Source: Pseudoalteromonas peptidolytica | Lineage (GTDB): Bacteria > Pseudomonadota > Gammaproteobacteria > Enterobacterales > Alteromonadaceae | Length of the DNA stretch: 64,000 bases | Reading direction: 5' to 3' | Assembly: GCF_012641745.1 (NCBI RefSeq) | Contig: NZ_WEHZ01000003.1 | Location: forward strand, 1-64,000 | In this document: piece by piece, positions 35,530-46,282 of the stretch | How positions within the stretch are numbered: position 1 is the stretch's first letter | Layout of the letters: every line of letters starts with the position of its first letter | Translations under genes and position numbers: made by a program | Notes under the pieces: generated by a model | Databases searched by the model: none | Seen by the model: only the letters and a program-made list of their open reading frames with translations | What the model was told of the DNA's origin: nothing

Positions 35530-36705
35530 ATGAGCACAGTATCTTTATATAAAGAATTGAACTTTGGACTAGGTGAAACAGCAGACATGATCCGAGATCA
35601 TGTCAATAGTTTTGCTACCAGCGAAATTGCCCCACTGGCTGAAAAAACAGATCAGGAAAACGCGTTTCCGAACGAGATGTGGCCAAAGTTTGGTGAAATG
35701 GGTCTACTTGGGATCACCGTCCCTGAAGAATTTGGCGGCTCAAATATGGGATACCTTGAGCATGTAATTGCAATGGAAGAGATCAGTCGTGCAAGTGCCT
35801 CAATCGGCTTAAGTTACGGCGCACATTCAAACCTCTGTGTAAACCAAATTAACCGCAACGGTAACCAAGCGCAGAAGGAAAAGTACTTACCTAAGCTTAT
35901 TAGTGGTGAGCACATCGGTGCCTTGGCAATGAGTGAGCCAAATGCAGGTTCTGATGTCGTTTCAATGAAGCTGCGTGCTGAAAAGCAAGGTGACAAGTTC
36001 ATCCTGAACGGAAATAAAATGTGGATCACTAATGGCCCAGATGCAGACGTTTTTGTTATTTATGCAAAGACAGACGTCAATGCAGGACCTCGTGGGATCA
36101 CAGCCTTTATCGTAGAAAAAACCTTCTCCGGTTTTTCAACAGCACAAAAGCTAGACAAACTCGGCATGCGTGGCTCAAACACTTGTGAGCTGGTGTTTGA
36201 AAACTGCGAAGTACCCGCTGAAAACATCCTTGGTGAATACAACGAAGGCGTAAAGGTGCTGATGAGCGGCCTTGACTATGAACGTGTGGTATTGGCCGGC
36301 GGCCCGCTGGGTATCATGCAGGCTTGTATGGACGTAGTAGTCCCATATATTCATGAGCGTAAACAATTTAACCAGTCAATCGGTGAATTTCAGCTAGTGC
36401 AAGGTAAAGTTGCTGATATGTATACGCAAATGAATGCAGCACGCTCATACGTCTATACTGTAGCAAAAGCCTGTGACCGTGGCGAAACCACGCGTAAAGA
36501 TGCCGCAGGGGCAATTTTATATGCCGCAGAACTTGCAACCAAACTTGCACTTGATGCCATTCAATTACTAGGTGGAAACGGCTACATCAACGAATACCCT
36601 ACAGGCCGCCTACTTCGCGATGCCAAGCTCTATGAAATTGGCGCTGGTACGTCTGAGATCCGCCGTATGCTTATCGGACGTGAGCTGTTCAACGAAAGCC
36701 GCTAG
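35530..36705 (+). CDS. liuA: Isovaleryl-CoA dehydrogenase
   Basis: 391 residues. FAD enzyme that turns isovaleryl-CoA into 3-methylcrotonyl-CoA, step one of the leucine branch. [18 protein letters not shown] and [17 protein letters not shown] are the acyl-CoA dehydrogenase signatures. The catalytic base is expected in [17 protein letters not shown], the isovaleryl-specific position, while the usual C-terminal EGT is AGT (EIGAGTSEI), as in true isovaleryl-CoA dehydrogenases. ACAGGA lies before ATG 35530. Confidence 0.96.
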   Translation: MSTVSLYKELNFGLGETADMIRDHVNSFATSEIAPLAEKTDQENAFPNEMWPKFGEMGLLGITVPEEFGGSNMGYLEHVIAMEEISRASASIGLSYGAHSNLCVNQINRNGNQAQKEKYLPKLISGEHIGALAMSEPNAGSDVVSMKLRAEKQGDKFILNGNKMWITNGPDADVFVIYAKTDVNAGPRGITAFIVEKTFSGFSTAQKLDKLGMRGSNTCELVFENCEVPAENILGEYNEGVKVLMSGLDYERVVLAGGPLGIMQACMDVVVPYIHERKQFNQSIGEFQLVQGKVADMYTQMNAARSYVYTVAKACDRGETTRKDAAGAILYAAELATKLALDAIQLLGGNGYINEYPTGRLLRDAKLYEIGAGTSEIRRMLIGRELFNESR

Positions 36706-36714
36706 GAGCGCTGT

Positions 36715-38322
36715 ATGACGGTACTAAATTCTGCGGTTAATCCTCATGATCCGCAATTCAAAGCAAACAGCGATGCCATGACATCGCTGGTTGCTGATCT
36801 TAAAGATAAAGTGGCGACACTAAGCCAAGGTGGCGGTGAAGCACTCATCGCTCGTCATCAAAGTCGTGGTAAGTTATTTGTCCGCGACCGCATTGAAACT
36901 TTACTCGACGAAGGCTCACCATTTTTAGAAATCGGCCAGTTCGCCGCTTTTGGTGTTTATGAACAAGATATTCCCTGTGCCGGTGTCGTTGCAGGGATCG
37001 GACGCGTGAAAGGTGTTGAGTGTATGATTGTGGCAAATGATGCGACAGTCAAAGGTGGGACTTACTTTCCACTGACGGTCAAGAAACACCTACGAGCACA
37101 AGAAATCGCTGAGCGCTGCCACCTTCCGTGTATCTATTTAGTAGACTCAGGTGGCGCGAACTTGCCAGAGCAAGATGAAGTATTTCCAGACAAGCTGCAT
37201 TTTGGTCGGATATTTTATAATCAGGCTCGTATGTCTGCTAAAGGGATCCCGCAAATTGCTGTGGTTATGGGATTATGTACCGCAGGCGGCGCCTATGTGC
37301 CAGCAATGGCTGATGAAAGTATTATCGTTAAAGAACAAGGCACGATTTTCTTAGCAGGCCCGCCGCTGGTAAAAGCGGCCACAGGCGAAGAAGTTAGCGC
37401 AGAGGATTTGGGCGGCGCAGATGTGCATTGTAAAGTGTCAGGCGTGGCCGATCACTATGTAGAAAATGATGAACATGCACTGTCTATCGCAAGACAATGT
37501 ATATCGCGCCTTAATCATCAGCGCCCAACGAGGCCACTACTCCAAGATGCCAAGCCTCCACGTTATGATATCAGTGAAGTATATGGCATTGTCGGCACAG
37601 ATCTGAAAAAACCGTTCGATGTCCGTGAAGTCATTGCCCGTATCGTCGATGACTCGCAGTTTGATGAATTTAAGCGCTACTTTGGTGAAACGCTAGTGAC
37701 TGGTTTTGCCGAGATTTATGGTCACCCTGTGGGGATCGTAGCAAACAACGGTATTCTCTTTTCTGAATCTGCACAAAAAGGAGCACACTTTATTCAGCTC
37801 TGTGTACAGCGCAATATTCCACTACTGTTTTTACAGAACATTACTGGATTTATGGTCGGCCAAAAATACGAAGCTGAAGGTATTGCCAAACATGGCGCCA
37901 AAATGGTTACAGCGGTTTCCTGTGCTGATGTGCCTAAATTTACGGTATTAATTGGCGGCTCATACGGTGCTGGTAACTATGGTATGTGTGGTAGAGCATA
38001 CGAACCAACTATGATGTGGATGTGGCCAAATGCACGGATCTCTGTGATGGGTGGCGAACAAGCTGCAGGTGTATTAACACAGGTAAAACAAGATGGTTTA
38101 GCGCGCAAAGGGCTTAGCATGAGTGATGTCGAAGTGAGCGAGTTTAAAAAACCGATCATTGAGCAATACGAAAAACAAGGCCACCCCTACTACGCGAGTG
38201 CTCGGCTTTGGGACGATGGCGTTATAGACCCTGCGGATACACGCACTGTGCTTGGTCTTGCATTAGAGGCAGCAAGTAATGCGCCGCAAAAAGAGTCTAA
38301 ATTTGGCGTATTCAGAATGTAA
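36715..38322 (+). CDS. liuB: Methylcrotonyl-CoA carboxylase, carboxyltransferase (beta) subunit
   Basis: 535 residues. Transfers carboxyl from biotin to 3-methylcrotonyl-Co[41 protein letters not shown] (an MCC-type segment), [17 protein letters not shown] and [18 protein letters not shown] are the crotonase-like carboxyltransferase marks. Works as a complex with LiuD. TAGGAG lies before ATG 36715. Confidence 0.96.
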   Translation: MTVLNSAVNPHDPQFKANSDAMTSLVADLKDKVATLSQGGGEALIARHQSRGKLFVRDRIETLLDEGSPFLEIGQFAAFGVYEQDIPCAGVVAGIGRVKGVECMIVANDATVKGGTYFPLTVKKHLRAQEIAERCHLPCIYLVDSGGANLPEQDEVFPDKLHFGRIFYNQARMSAKGIPQIAVVMGLCTAGGAYVPAMADESIIVKEQGTIFLAGPPLVKAATGEEVSAEDLGGADVHCKVSGVADHYVENDEHALSIARQCISRLNHQRPTRPLLQDAKPPRYDISEVYGIVGTDLKKPFDVREVIARIVDDSQFDEFKRYFGETLVTGFAEIYGHPVGIVANNGILFSESAQKGAHFIQLCVQRNIPLLFLQNITGFMVGQKYEAEGIAKHGAKMVTAVSCADVPKFTVLIGGSYGAGNYGMCGRAYEPTMMWMWPNARISVMGGEQAAGVLTQVKQDGLARKGLSMSDVEVSEFKKPIIEQYEKQGHPYYASARLWDDGVIDPADTRTVLGLALEAASNAPQKESKFGVFRM

Positions 38323-38331
38323 GGAGCACCG

Positions 38332-39114
38332 ATGCCTGTCACTTTAACGATAACAAAAAACAAAGTGGCGATCTTAGAGCTAAGTCGCCCAGAAAAACAC
38401 AATGCCTTTAATGCAGAGGTGATTGCCGAACTTATCAAAAATATCGACTATGCCAGCGGCCTGGATGTGCGCGCTTTGATATTTAAAACCGAAGGCAAAC
38501 ACTTTTCAGCTGGCGCTGATCTGGCGTGGATGAAATCCATGGCAGACAATAACTACGACGAAAACGTCGCAGACTCACTAGAACTTGCCAAATTAATGCA
38601 GGTTTTAGCTACTTGTCCCCACCCGACATTATGCCTAGTGCAAGGTGCAGCTTTTGGCGGTGCACTGGGATTAATCGCCTGTTGTGACATCGCCATTGCA
38701 CAGCACAACTCCAAATTCTGTTTAAGTGAAGTCAAGCTTGGTCTTATTCCGGCTGTGATTAGTCCTTATGTTATAAAAGCCATTGGTGAGCGCCAAGCAA
38801 GACGCTACTTTTTAACTGCTGAGGTATTCAACGCTGAAAAAGCTCTTGAAATGGGATTAATCCATGAGCTCAGTGACGATTTAGTTAAAAGTGAGTCTGA
38901 CTTCACACAGCTGCTGCTAAATAATGGCCCTGCTGCGGTTAAAAATGCCAAAGCACTTATCAACGAAGTTGCAGGCAACGAAATCAACGAAGCGTTGATC
39001 GCCCATACAGCAAAGCGTATTGCTGAGATTAGAGTCAGTGAAGAAGGGCAAGAAGGTCTTAGTGCCTTTTTCGATAAACGTGCGCCACGCTGGCAAAACG
39101 CTGCGAACGAATAG
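38332..39114 (+). CDS. liuC: Methylglutaconyl-CoA hydratase
   Basis: 260 residues, crotonase family. Hydrates 3-methylglutaconyl-CoA to HMG-CoA. SRPEKHNAFNAEVIAEL, KHFSAGADLAWMKSMA (oxyanion hole plus a phrase typical of LiuC), QGAAFGGALGLIACCDIAIA and SEVKLGLIPAVISPYVIKAIG support it. AAGGAG before ATG 38332; 9 bp after liuB. Confidence 0.93.
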   Translation: MPVTLTITKNKVAILELSRPEKHNAFNAEVIAELIKNIDYASGLDVRALIFKTEGKHFSAGADLAWMKSMADNNYDENVADSLELAKLMQVLATCPHPTLCLVQGAAFGGALGLIACCDIAIAQHNSKFCLSEVKLGLIPAVISPYVIKAIGERQARRYFLTAEVFNAEKALEMGLIHELSDDLVKSESDFTQLLLNNGPAAVKNAKALINEVAGNEINEALIAHTAKRIAEIRVSEEGQEGLSAFFDKRAPRWQNAANE

Positions 39115-39122
39115 GAGTCAAT

Positions 39123-41066
39123 ATGCTAACTAAAATTCTAGTCGCAAACCGGGGTGAAATTGCCTGTCGCGTGATGCGTACCGCGAAGAAGATGGGACTA
39201 ACCACTGTAGCGGTTTACTCTGATGCTGACGCCAATGCGATGCACGTTAAGGCTGCTGATGAAGCTTACCACATTGGTCCAGCACCATCTAAAGAGTCTT
39301 ATTTGGTGGCAGAAAAAATCCTTGAAGTGGCAAAGGCAGCTGATGTGGATTGTATTCACCCAGGCTACGGATTCTTATCTGAAAATGAAGTATTTGCCAA
39401 AGCGTGTGAGGCGGCGGATATTGCGTTTATTGGTCCGCTGGCAAGTTCAATCGAAGCGATGGGTTCAAAAACCCGTGCCAAGGAAATCATGAATGACGCC
39501 AATGTGCCTCTAGTTCCTGGGTATTATGGTGACAAACAAGAAGATGATTTCTTACAAGCCGAAGCGGAAAAAATCGGTTTTCCGGTACTTATCAAAGCCG
39601 CATACGGCGGCGGCGGTAAAGGCATGCGCGTGGTACGTGAGAGTAGCGAGTTTCTATCCGCTCTACATGGGGCTAAACGTGAAGCGGCGGCAAGTTTTGG
39701 CAATGACTTAGTACTGCTTGAACGCTTTGTAGATAAACCTCGTCATGTTGAAGTACAAGTTTTCGCTGATAGCCACGGTAACTGTGTTTATCTCGGTGAC
39801 AGGGACTGTTCACTACAGCGTCGCCACCAAAAAGTGATTGAAGAAGCGCCCGCACCAGGTTTGAGTGATGCGATGCGCAAAGCCATGGGTGAAGCAGCAG
39901 TACGCTGTGCGCAGGCGATTAATTACCGCGGCGCTGGTACTGTGGAATTCTTACTCTGTGGTGATGAATTTTTCTTTATGGAGATGAATACTCGGCTACA
40001 AGTAGAGCACCCAGTAACAGAAATGGTAACTGGTCTTGACTTAGTCGAATTGCAATTAATGGTCGCGGCGGGTGAACCGCTACCGCTGACTCAACAGCAG
40101 GTTTCGTTATCTGGTCATAGCTTTGAAGCACGTATTTACGCAGAAGATCCTGAAGAGAACTTCATGCCGTTTTCAGGTGTACTAGCTCACCTTAGCTTTC
40201 CTGAAGCCAAAGATGGCGTAAGAATTGACACAGGCGTGCAGCAAGGCGATGAGATCAGCCCGTTTTACGATCCTATGATCGCAAAGCTGATTGCTCACGG
40301 CAAAAACCGCGAGCAAGCATTACTCAAACTAAAATCGAGTTTAGAGCAAGTCCATCTGTGTGGTTTAAAATCCAATATCGCATTTTTGCACCACCTAGCT
40401 GGACACCCTACTTTTACAACCGGTGCACCAGATACCCACTTTATTGATACGCAAACTGAGGTACTAACTCAATCGAATACGCCGTTGGATAAAATGGTGC
40501 TACTAGCAGGTGCAGCCTATCTTAGCCACCAACAACCATGTAAAAAGACGGTGTGGGGAAACTTAGGCTTTAGACTTAATCAAACCGCGAAAGTTGATTT
40601 GCCATTTGTGGATCATGCTGCCTGTGCCTATCAATCTCAAGATGGTTGGAAGATTTCGTTTAACGAGCAAATCCATCATGTTGAATGTAAATTAGAAGGA
40701 CAACAGTTAACGGTAGTCATTGATGGTGCCCGATTACGCGCAAGTGCAGTTGTTACCGAAACCGCCATTACCATTATGTATGGCCCTCATCAACATACCG
40801 TTGAGCTTAAGTCAAAGCATTATATTAGCGATCATGAGCACGAAGCTGCGCCTTTGGCTGCCCCATTAAACGGCACTGTCGTTAAGCATTTATTGTCCGT
40901 CGGCACCCAAGTCAGCAAAGGTGATGCTGTAGTGATTATAGAAGCCATGAAGATGGAATATACCCTCAATGCGCCTTTCGATGGCAAGCTGACTTCATAC
41001 TGCTTTGCAGAGGGTGAGTTGGTCAGTCATGGCGATATGCTGGCGATTGTTGAGGAGCAAGACTAA
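39123..41066 (+). CDS. liuD: Methylcrotonyl-CoA carboxylase, biotin carboxylase/BCCP (alpha) subunit
   Basis: 647 residues. Order of domains: biotin carboxylase N-terminus (ILVANRGEIACRVMRTAKKMG), ATP-grasp (AYGGGGKGMRVV, DRDCSLQRRHQKVIEEAP, MEMNTRLQVEHPVTEMVTGLDLV), C-terminal carboxylase domain, and a biotinyl domain with the EAMKMEYTL attachment motif about 35 residues from the end. It carboxylates its own biotin with ATP and bicarbonate for LiuB. TAGGAG before ATG 39123; last base shared with liuE. Confidence 0.96.
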   Translation: MLTKILVANRGEIACRVMRTAKKMGLTTVAVYSDADANAMHVKAADEAYHIGPAPSKESYLVAEKILEVAKAADVDCIHPGYGFLSENEVFAKACEAADIAFIGPLASSIEAMGSKTRAKEIMNDANVPLVPGYYGDKQEDDFLQAEAEKIGFPVLIKAAYGGGGKGMRVVRESSEFLSALHGAKREAAASFGNDLVLLERFVDKPRHVEVQVFADSHGNCVYLGDRDCSLQRRHQKVIEEAPAPGLSDAMRKAMGEAAVRCAQAINYRGAGTVEFLLCGDEFFFMEMNTRLQVEHPVTEMVTGLDLVELQLMVAAGEPLPLTQQQVSLSGHSFEARIYAEDPEENFMPFSGVLAHLSFPEAKDGVRIDTGVQQGDEISPFYDPMIAKLIAHGKNREQALLKLKSSLEQVHLCGLKSNIAFLHHLAGHPTFTTGAPDTHFIDTQTEVLTQSNTPLDKMVLLAGAAYLSHQQPCKKTVWGNLGFRLNQTAKVDLPFVDHAACAYQSQDGWKISFNEQIHHVECKLEGQQLTVVIDGARLRASAVVTETAITIMYGPHQHTVELKSKHYISDHEHEAAPLAAPLNGTVVKHLLSVGTQVSKGDAVVIIEAMKMEYTLNAPFDGKLTSYCFAEGELVSHGDMLAIVEEQD

Positions 41067-41974
41067 TGGCTGACTATCCGGCTCGCGTAAAAATTGTAGA
41101 AGTAGGTGCACGGGATGGCTTACAAAATGAAGTCAGTGTTGCCACTGAAGCTAAAATAGCGCTGGTTAACGCACTTAAAGATGCTGGCCTCAAGCACATT
41201 GAAGCTGGTGCATTTGTGTCACCCAAATGGGTGCCACAAATGGCTGACTCAGCTGCGGTTATTCAAGGCTTTACGCGTAGTGATGACGTTGAAATAAGTG
41301 CGCTGACGCCAAACCTCAAAGGCGCTGAGCTTGCACTTGAGAATCAGGTTGACGAATTTGCTATTTTTACAGCAGCTAGTGAAGCGTTCACCCAAAAAAA
41401 CATCAACTGCACTATTGAACAGAGTATTGAGCGCTTTCGCCCCGTTGTTGATCTTGCACAAAAAAACAACATAAAAGTAAGAGGTTATGTAAGCTGTGTG
41501 GTTGGCTGCCCATATCAAGGAGCTGTACAGCCAGAGCAAGTTTTAGCGGTATGTAAACAATTGTTGTCACTTGGTTGTTATGAAATTAGCCTAGGTGACA
41601 CTATCGGTGTTGGTACACCTAAAAAAGTCCAGCAGTTACTCACCTTGTTACTACAACATATCCCAGCTGACAAGCTTGCGGTGCATTTCCATGATACTTA
41701 CGGACAAGCTTTAACGAATATTCACACTGCTCTACAAATGGGGATCGCGACTGTTGATAGCGCCGTTGCAGGGCTCGGTGGTTGCCCTTACGCCAAAGGT
41801 GCGTCAGGAAATGTTGCCACTGAGGATGTAGTTTACTTGCTGCAAGGGCTTGGCATTGAGTGTGGAATTGATTTAGAAAGGCTAGCAAAAGCAGGGTGGA
41901 CAATTTGTGATGCGCTAGGTAAGACACCAAGCAGTAAAGTGTCGTTGGCACTCAAACAAACTTGTCAATCTTAA
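41066..41974 (+). CDS. liuE: Hydroxymethylglutaryl-CoA lyase
   Basis: 302 residues. Splits HMG-CoA into acetoacetate and acetyl-CoA. VEVGARDGLQNE at residues 10-21 is the metal/base segment, EAGAFVSPKWVPQMAD, RGYVSCVVGCPYQG, HFHDTYGQALTNI (metal His pair) and GLGGCPYAKGASGNVATEDVVYLL (catalytic Cys) are all present. ATG overlaps the liuD TAA by 1 nt (TAATG), with GAGGAG upstream. Confidence 0.96.
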   Translation: MADYPARVKIVEVGARDGLQNEVSVATEAKIALVNALKDAGLKHIEAGAFVSPKWVPQMADSAAVIQGFTRSDDVEISALTPNLKGAELALENQVDEFAIFTAASEAFTQKNINCTIEQSIERFRPVVDLAQKNNIKVRGYVSCVVGCPYQGAVQPEQVLAVCKQLLSLGCYEISLGDTIGVGTPKKVQQLLTLLLQHIPADKLAVHFHDTYGQALTNIHTALQMGIATVDSAVAGLGGCPYAKGASGNVATEDVVYLLQGLGIECGIDLERLAKAGWTICDALGKTPSSKVSLALKQTCQS

Positions 41975-42001
41975 AACAATAACATCATTAGGAGTGGGCT
42001 T

Positions 42002-42700
42002 ATGGCCGGTTTCGATAAAGTCGTATCAAGCTACAGCGAAGCGATGGCAGGTCTGAAAGATGGTGATACCATCATCGCAGGTGGCTTTGGCTTGTGTGGT
42101 ATTCCAGAAGGCTTAATTGCAGAAATTAAGCGCATGCAAACAAAAGAATTGACTGTAGTTTCGAACAATTGTGGTGTCGATGATTTTGGTCTAGGTATTT
42201 TGCTTAAAGATCGTCAGATTAAGAAAATCATTGCATCTTATGTCGGTGAAAATGCGCTGTTTGAACAGCAACTTCTTGACGGCATTATCGACGTTGAGTT
42301 GACACCACAAGGGACGCTTGCAGAGAAAATGCGTGCTGGTGGTGCTGGGATCCCAGCTTTTTACACAGCAACAGGTTATGGTACACCTGTCGCACAAGGT
42401 AAAGAAGTAAAGGAATTTGATGGCCGGCCGTATATTTTAGAAGAGTCGATCACCGGTGAGTTCGCTATTGTTAAAGCGTGGAAAGCTGATCGCTATGGCA
42501 ACTTAGTATTTCGCCACACAGCAATGAACTTTAACCCAATGGCGGCAACAGCTGGAAAAATCACGGTAGCGGAAGTAGAAGAGATTGTGGAGCCCGGCGA
42601 GCTTGAGCCGAGCCAAATCCACACCCCGGGCATTTATGTCAATCGCGTGATCAAAGGTGACTTTGAAAAACGTATTGAACGTGTCACAACGCGCAAATAG
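42002..42700 (+). CDS. scoA: 3-oxoacid CoA-transferase, subunit A
   Basis: 232 residues. Activates acetoacetate, the product of LiuE, to acetoacetyl-CoA with succinyl-CoA or another donor. [23 protein letters not shown] and [13 protein letters not shown] are the family I CoA-transferase A-subunit marks, with [17 protein letters not shown] further on. AGGAG lies before ATG 42002, 27 bp after liuE, with scoB 9 bp on. Confidence 0.94.
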   Translation: MAGFDKVVSSYSEAMAGLKDGDTIIAGGFGLCGIPEGLIAEIKRMQTKELTVVSNNCGVDDFGLGILLKDRQIKKIIASYVGENALFEQQLLDGIIDVELTPQGTLAEKMRAGGAGIPAFYTATGYGTPVAQGKEVKEFDGRPYILEESITGEFAIVKAWKADRYGNLVFRHTAMNFNPMAATAGKITVAEVEEIVEPGELEPSQIHTPGIYVNRVIKGDFEKRIERVTTRK

Positions 42701-42709
42701 GAGGCAATC

Positions 42710-43372
42710 ATGGGTTTAAATCGTGAACAAATTGCGATGCGCGTGGCGCAAGAGCTAGAAGATGGTTACTACGTAAACTTAGGCATAGGCATTCCAACCT
42801 TAGTTGCTAACTATGTACCTAGCGGCATTGAAGTAATGCTGCAATCAGAAAATGGCTTGCTAGGCATGGGTCCCTACCCAACCGAAGACCAAGTTGACGC
42901 TGATATGATAAACGCTGGTAAAGAAACCGTGACAGCTGCGACGGGTGCAGCAATTTTTAATAGTGCAGAAAGCTTTGCCATGATCCGTGGTGGTCATGTA
43001 GACTTAACGGTACTAGGTGCATTTGAAGTTGATCAGCAAGGCAATATCGCGTCTTGGATGATCCCGAAAAAATTAATCAAAGGCATGGGTGGTGCAATGG
43101 ATTTAGTTGCTGGTGCACGCAACATCATAGTGACCATGACCCATGCTAGTAAACACGGCGACTCTAAGCTACTTGAATCATGCACACTCCCGCTTACTGG
43201 CGTGAACTGTGTAAAGAAAATTGTCACTGATTTGGCTGTGTTAGAAGTAAAAGATGGCGCATTCCATTTGCTAGAACGCGCACCGGGTGTTAGTGTTGAT
43301 GAAATAATCAGCAAAACTGCGGGTAAACTTATCGTTGATGGCGATATTCCTGAGATGCAGTTTGAGGCTTAA
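42710..43372 (+). CDS. scoB: 3-oxoacid CoA-transferase, subunit B
   Basis: 220 residues. [18 protein letters not shown] and [14 protein letters not shown] hold the catalytic Glu of the SENG motif (SENGLLG). [19 protein letters not shown] is usual for SCOT-type B subunits. TAGGAGG before ATG 42710. Last gene of the liu operon, followed 66 bp later by the terminator. Confidence 0.95.
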   Translation: MGLNREQIAMRVAQELEDGYYVNLGIGIPTLVANYVPSGIEVMLQSENGLLGMGPYPTEDQVDADMINAGKETVTAATGAAIFNSAESFAMIRGGHVDLTVLGAFEVDQQGNIASWMIPKKLIKGMGGAMDLVAGARNIIVTMTHASKHGDSKLLESCTLPLTGVNCVKKIVTDLAVLEVKDGAFHLLERAPGVSVDEIISKTAGKLIVDGDIPEMQFEA

Positions 43373-43437
43373 TAAGCCGCCACATTACCCAAAAATGTAC
43401 CGACCTCATTCCCAGTGCCAAAGGCGCTGAGTTACCC

Positions 43438-43468
43438 AAAACCCCTCGCAAGAGGGGTTTTTTTTCTT
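43438..43468 (+). terminator. Rho-independent terminator of the liu-sco operon
   Basis: AAAACCCCTC (43438-43447), loop GCAA, GAGGGGTTTT (43452-43461) and a run of eight T. A textbook intrinsic terminator. Confidence 0.95.
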
Positions 43469-43493
43469 GTTCTTATTAAAAAACCTTCACTTT

Positions 43494-43702
43494 ATACCAA
43501 TTTTCTTAATTAAGTGGTCTATGTTGAGGTGAGAAAATCTTGTCGATAACACCGCTTCCGCGTCCTGCTCACGCCGAGGTACCTACGTCCTGTAGGCAAG
43601 TCAAAAATTTTGCTATTTAGTTGTTCTAAATAAGAAACTTTTAACGCTGTTAGCGTCAGATTTACTCCTTCAAATTGAGCAAGTATTAAGTCAAATTGGC
43701 AT
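43494..43702 (+). repeat. Dispersed intergenic repeat, copy 3 (long form)
   Basis: Starts ATACCAATTTTCTTAATTAAG and ends CAAATTGGCAT. Contains the GC-richer block (CCGCTTCCGCGTCC to CTACGTCCTGTAGGC), then TTTGCTATTTAGTTGTTCTAA and ACGCTGTTAGCGTCAGATTT. About 209 bp. Confidence 0.85.
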
Positions 43703-43867
43703 TACCTCACTCTGTATGTCTAGTTGATGAATACGATGATTTTTAAATAAAAAATTCAGTAACCATTTACTTTTCAATCTCACCCCCTAAACTAGTAAGC
43801 GTAGGTTTTACTGGTATTGCGCATTTGCTTTCCGGTACGACCAAGACGTAAAGAGTTGTTGCTTTTC

Positions 43868-44029
43868 ATACCAATTATCTTAATTAAGTGGTCTATTTTA
43901 AGGCGAGAAAATTTTGTCGATAACTAGGCAAAAGTTTTGCTATTTAGTTATTCTAAATAAGAAATTTTTAACGCAGTTAGCGTCAGATTTACTCCTCAAA
44001 ATTGAGCAAATATTAAGTCTAATTGGTAT
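43868..44029 (+). repeat. Dispersed intergenic repeat, copy 4 (block-deleted form)
   Basis: Starts ATACCAATTATCTTAATTAA and ends TAAGTCTAATTGGTAT. Compared with copy 3 it lacks the GC-richer block of about 45 bp; the join reads GATAACTAGGCAAAAG. Both ends are well kept, which shows the inverted terminal repeats best. Confidence 0.85.
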
Positions 44030-44058
44030 TAGCATCGACTGATTATCAAGTTGACGTA

Positions 44059-44098
44059 ATTCCAATTTGCTTAATTACATGCTTTTGTATAAGGCGAG
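44059..44098 (+). repeat. Left-end fragment of the dispersed repeat
   Basis: ATTCCAATTTGCTTAATTA and TATAAGGCGAG match the first 40 bp of the family loosely; nothing of the rest is visible. Confidence 0.35.
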
Positions 44099-44460
44099 TT
44101 GGTAAGTAGATTGATGTTTTAATCTTATTAGCATAGCAGTTCGGTTGGTTTATCTTAATTACAAGTATTGAGGCAATATACTGTCACTGTAACTAACATA
44201 AACCCATCACAGGTGCGTGGAGCCATTCTTTTGATGCAATTGAAATGTATTGATCGAGTGAGAACGCCAAATAATCTAGACTGGGCAAAATTTTTTGTAA
44301 CTTAAAGGGTATGACGTAACAGCGAGTGATAGTAGGTTTCGTGGTTAACGAAGCCATTGCAAATAGCTATTGACTGGTGTTAAAGGTCACAGTTTTCTTT
44401 GTTTCACTGCCTATTTAGTTTATGTCGAATTGTTATTTTATAGTGTGTAATTTTTAACTT

Positions 44461-44635
44461 ATACCAATTATCTTAATAAACTTGCTATTTTGAGACGAGA
44501 AAGTCTTGTCGATAACACCGCTACAGCGCCCTGCTATCGCCAAGATACCTACATCCATGTAGGTACAAAATTTCTAACGCGGTTAGCGTCAGACTTACTT
44601 CTTCAAATTGAGCAAGTAGTAAGACAAAGTGGTAT
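44461..44635 (+). repeat. Dispersed intergenic repeat, copy 5
   Basis: Starts ATACCAATTATCTTAATAAA and ends GACAAAGTGGTAT. It keeps the GC-richer block but lacks the TTGCTATTTAGTTGTTCTAA stretch present in copies 3, 4 and 6. Ends 53 bp before the BCCT gene. Confidence 0.8.
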
Positions 44636-44688
44636 AACTACTATGTCAGCTTGATGTCTTATCACGATGAGAACAACAAGAGGGTATC

Positions 44689-46263
44689 ATGGGCAATAAC
44701 CACGATAAATACAGCATCGATAATACGGACTACACCGTTGGGCAAGACAACGTGCAAAAGTGGGGGTTTGATGTACATAACCCCGTGTTTGGCGTAAGTG
44801 CAGGATTAATATTAGCTTTTTTAATTGCTGTATTATTGGTCGATGCAAATACAGCGAAAACCACGCTTGATGGCATCAAGTGGGACATCATAGGTAATTT
44901 TGATGTGCTATTTATGTGGTCGGGGAACTTCTTTGTCTTATTCTGTCTAGTACTTGTGCTTTCCCCCTACGGAAAGATACGCTTAGGCGGTGAAAATGCC
45001 AAGCCTAGTTATAGCCGAGCATCTTGGCTTGCTATGTTATTTGCCGCAGGTATGGGGATAGGCCTAATGTTTTGGGGCGTCGCTGAACCTGTAGCATATT
45101 ATACTGGCTGGTATGAAACGCCATTGAATGTTGCAGCTAATACCCCTGAAGCTGCCGAACTTGCCATGGGCGCGACCATGTATCATTGGGGCTTACACCC
45201 TTGGGCAATTTACGCAGTGGTTGCACTTTCCCTAGCATTTTTTGCCTACAACAAGGGACTACCGCTGTCGATCCGCTCTATCTTTTATCCTATCTTAGGA
45301 GATAGAGCATGGGGTTGGCCTGGGCATATCATTGATATTCTTGCTGTACTTGCTACCTTGTTTGGTCTTGCGACGTCACTTGGTTTGGGTGCACAACAAG
45401 CTGGTGCTGGGATCCAGCATGTATTTGGTATAGAGGCAGGACTTAGCCTTGAAATTGCCGTGATCGCGGGCGTAACTGTCTTGGCGATTATTTCCGTTGT
45501 CCGCGGTATTGATGGCGGAGTAAAATTACTCAGTAACATTAATATGCTAATAGCCTTTGCATTATTACTATTCGTTGGTATCGCAGGTTTTGCAATTGCC
45601 TTGGGTAATATTCCGACAACTTTAATGGCTTATATTGAAAATATCATTCCGCTAAGTAACCCTCATGGGCGTGACGATGAGGCATGGTTCCAAGGCTGGA
45701 CAGTATTCTATTGGGCATGGTGGATATCTTGGTCACCGTTTGTTGGTATGTTCATCGCTCGTGTGTCAGAGGGACGAACCATACGCGAGTTTATCACCGC
45801 AGTATTATTAATCCCGACATTGGTAACCGTGATCTGGATGTCAATTTATGGTGGCCTTGCTATCGATCAGGTAAAAAATGGCATTGGTGCGCTTGGCACA
45901 AATGGCTTAACTGAAGTGCCTTTAGCTATGTTCCAGATGTTTGAAAACTTACCTATGAGTGATTTACTCTCGTTCACTGCGATTTTACTTGTACTGGTTT
46001 TCTTTATTACTTCGTCAGACTCAGGCTCTTTAGTTATCGATAGTATTACCGCTGGCGGTAAAATCGATGCGCCAGTACCACAACGTATATTCTGGGCGAG
46101 TATTGAGGGTGCGATTGCGGCTGCGCTACTGTGGATCGGTGGTAAAGAGGCGATTGAAGCACTGCAAGCGGGTGCCATTTCTACAGGTTTGCCGTTTACC
46201 TTTGTACTACTGCTGATGTGTGTAAGTTTGATCCTTGGGCTAAGGACTGAGCCTAAAAGCTAA
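44689..46263 (+). CDS. BCCT-family transporter (betaine/carnitine/choline type)
   Basis: 524 residues, about 12 transmembrane helices. FAAGMGIGLMFWGVAEPVAYY and the conserved WTVFYWAWWISWSPFVGMFIARVSEGRTIREF (substrate-binding Trp helix and following loop) define the family. FFITSSDSGSLVIDSITAGG is also conserved. The GMGIGL segment has Gly-Met-Gly-Ile-Gly, seen in sodium- or proton-coupled members. The C-terminus is short and lacks a long osmosensory tail. Substrate not predictable. GAGGG before ATG 44689. Confidence 0.92.
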   Translation: MGNNHDKYSIDNTDYTVGQDNVQKWGFDVHNPVFGVSAGLILAFLIAVLLVDANTAKTTLDGIKWDIIGNFDVLFMWSGNFFVLFCLVLVLSPYGKIRLGGENAKPSYSRASWLAMLFAAGMGIGLMFWGVAEPVAYYTGWYETPLNVAANTPEAAELAMGATMYHWGLHPWAIYAVVALSLAFFAYNKGLPLSIRSIFYPILGDRAWGWPGHIIDILAVLATLFGLATSLGLGAQQAGAGIQHVFGIEAGLSLEIAVIAGVTVLAIISVVRGIDGGVKLLSNINMLIAFALLLFVGIAGFAIALGNIPTTLMAYIENIIPLSNPHGRDDEAWFQGWTVFYWAWWISWSPFVGMFIARVSEGRTIREFITAVLLIPTLVTVIWMSIYGGLAIDQVKNGIGALGTNGLTEVPLAMFQMFENLPMSDLLSFTAILLVLVFFITSSDSGSLVIDSITAGGKIDAPVPQRIFWASIEGAIAAALLWIGGKEAIEALQAGAISTGLPFTFVLLLMCVSLILGLRTEPKS

Positions 46264-46282
46264 CAGTCGTTAATGCCATTAC

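Larger units (their letters stand above)
43373..44688. other. 1.3-kb gene-free interval with repeats
   Basis: After the liu terminator comes a run of three repeat copies (43494-43702, 43868-44029, 44461-44635) and a fragment (44059-44098), with unremarkable AT-rich DNA between them. No open frame is worth calling. Confidence 0.7.
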
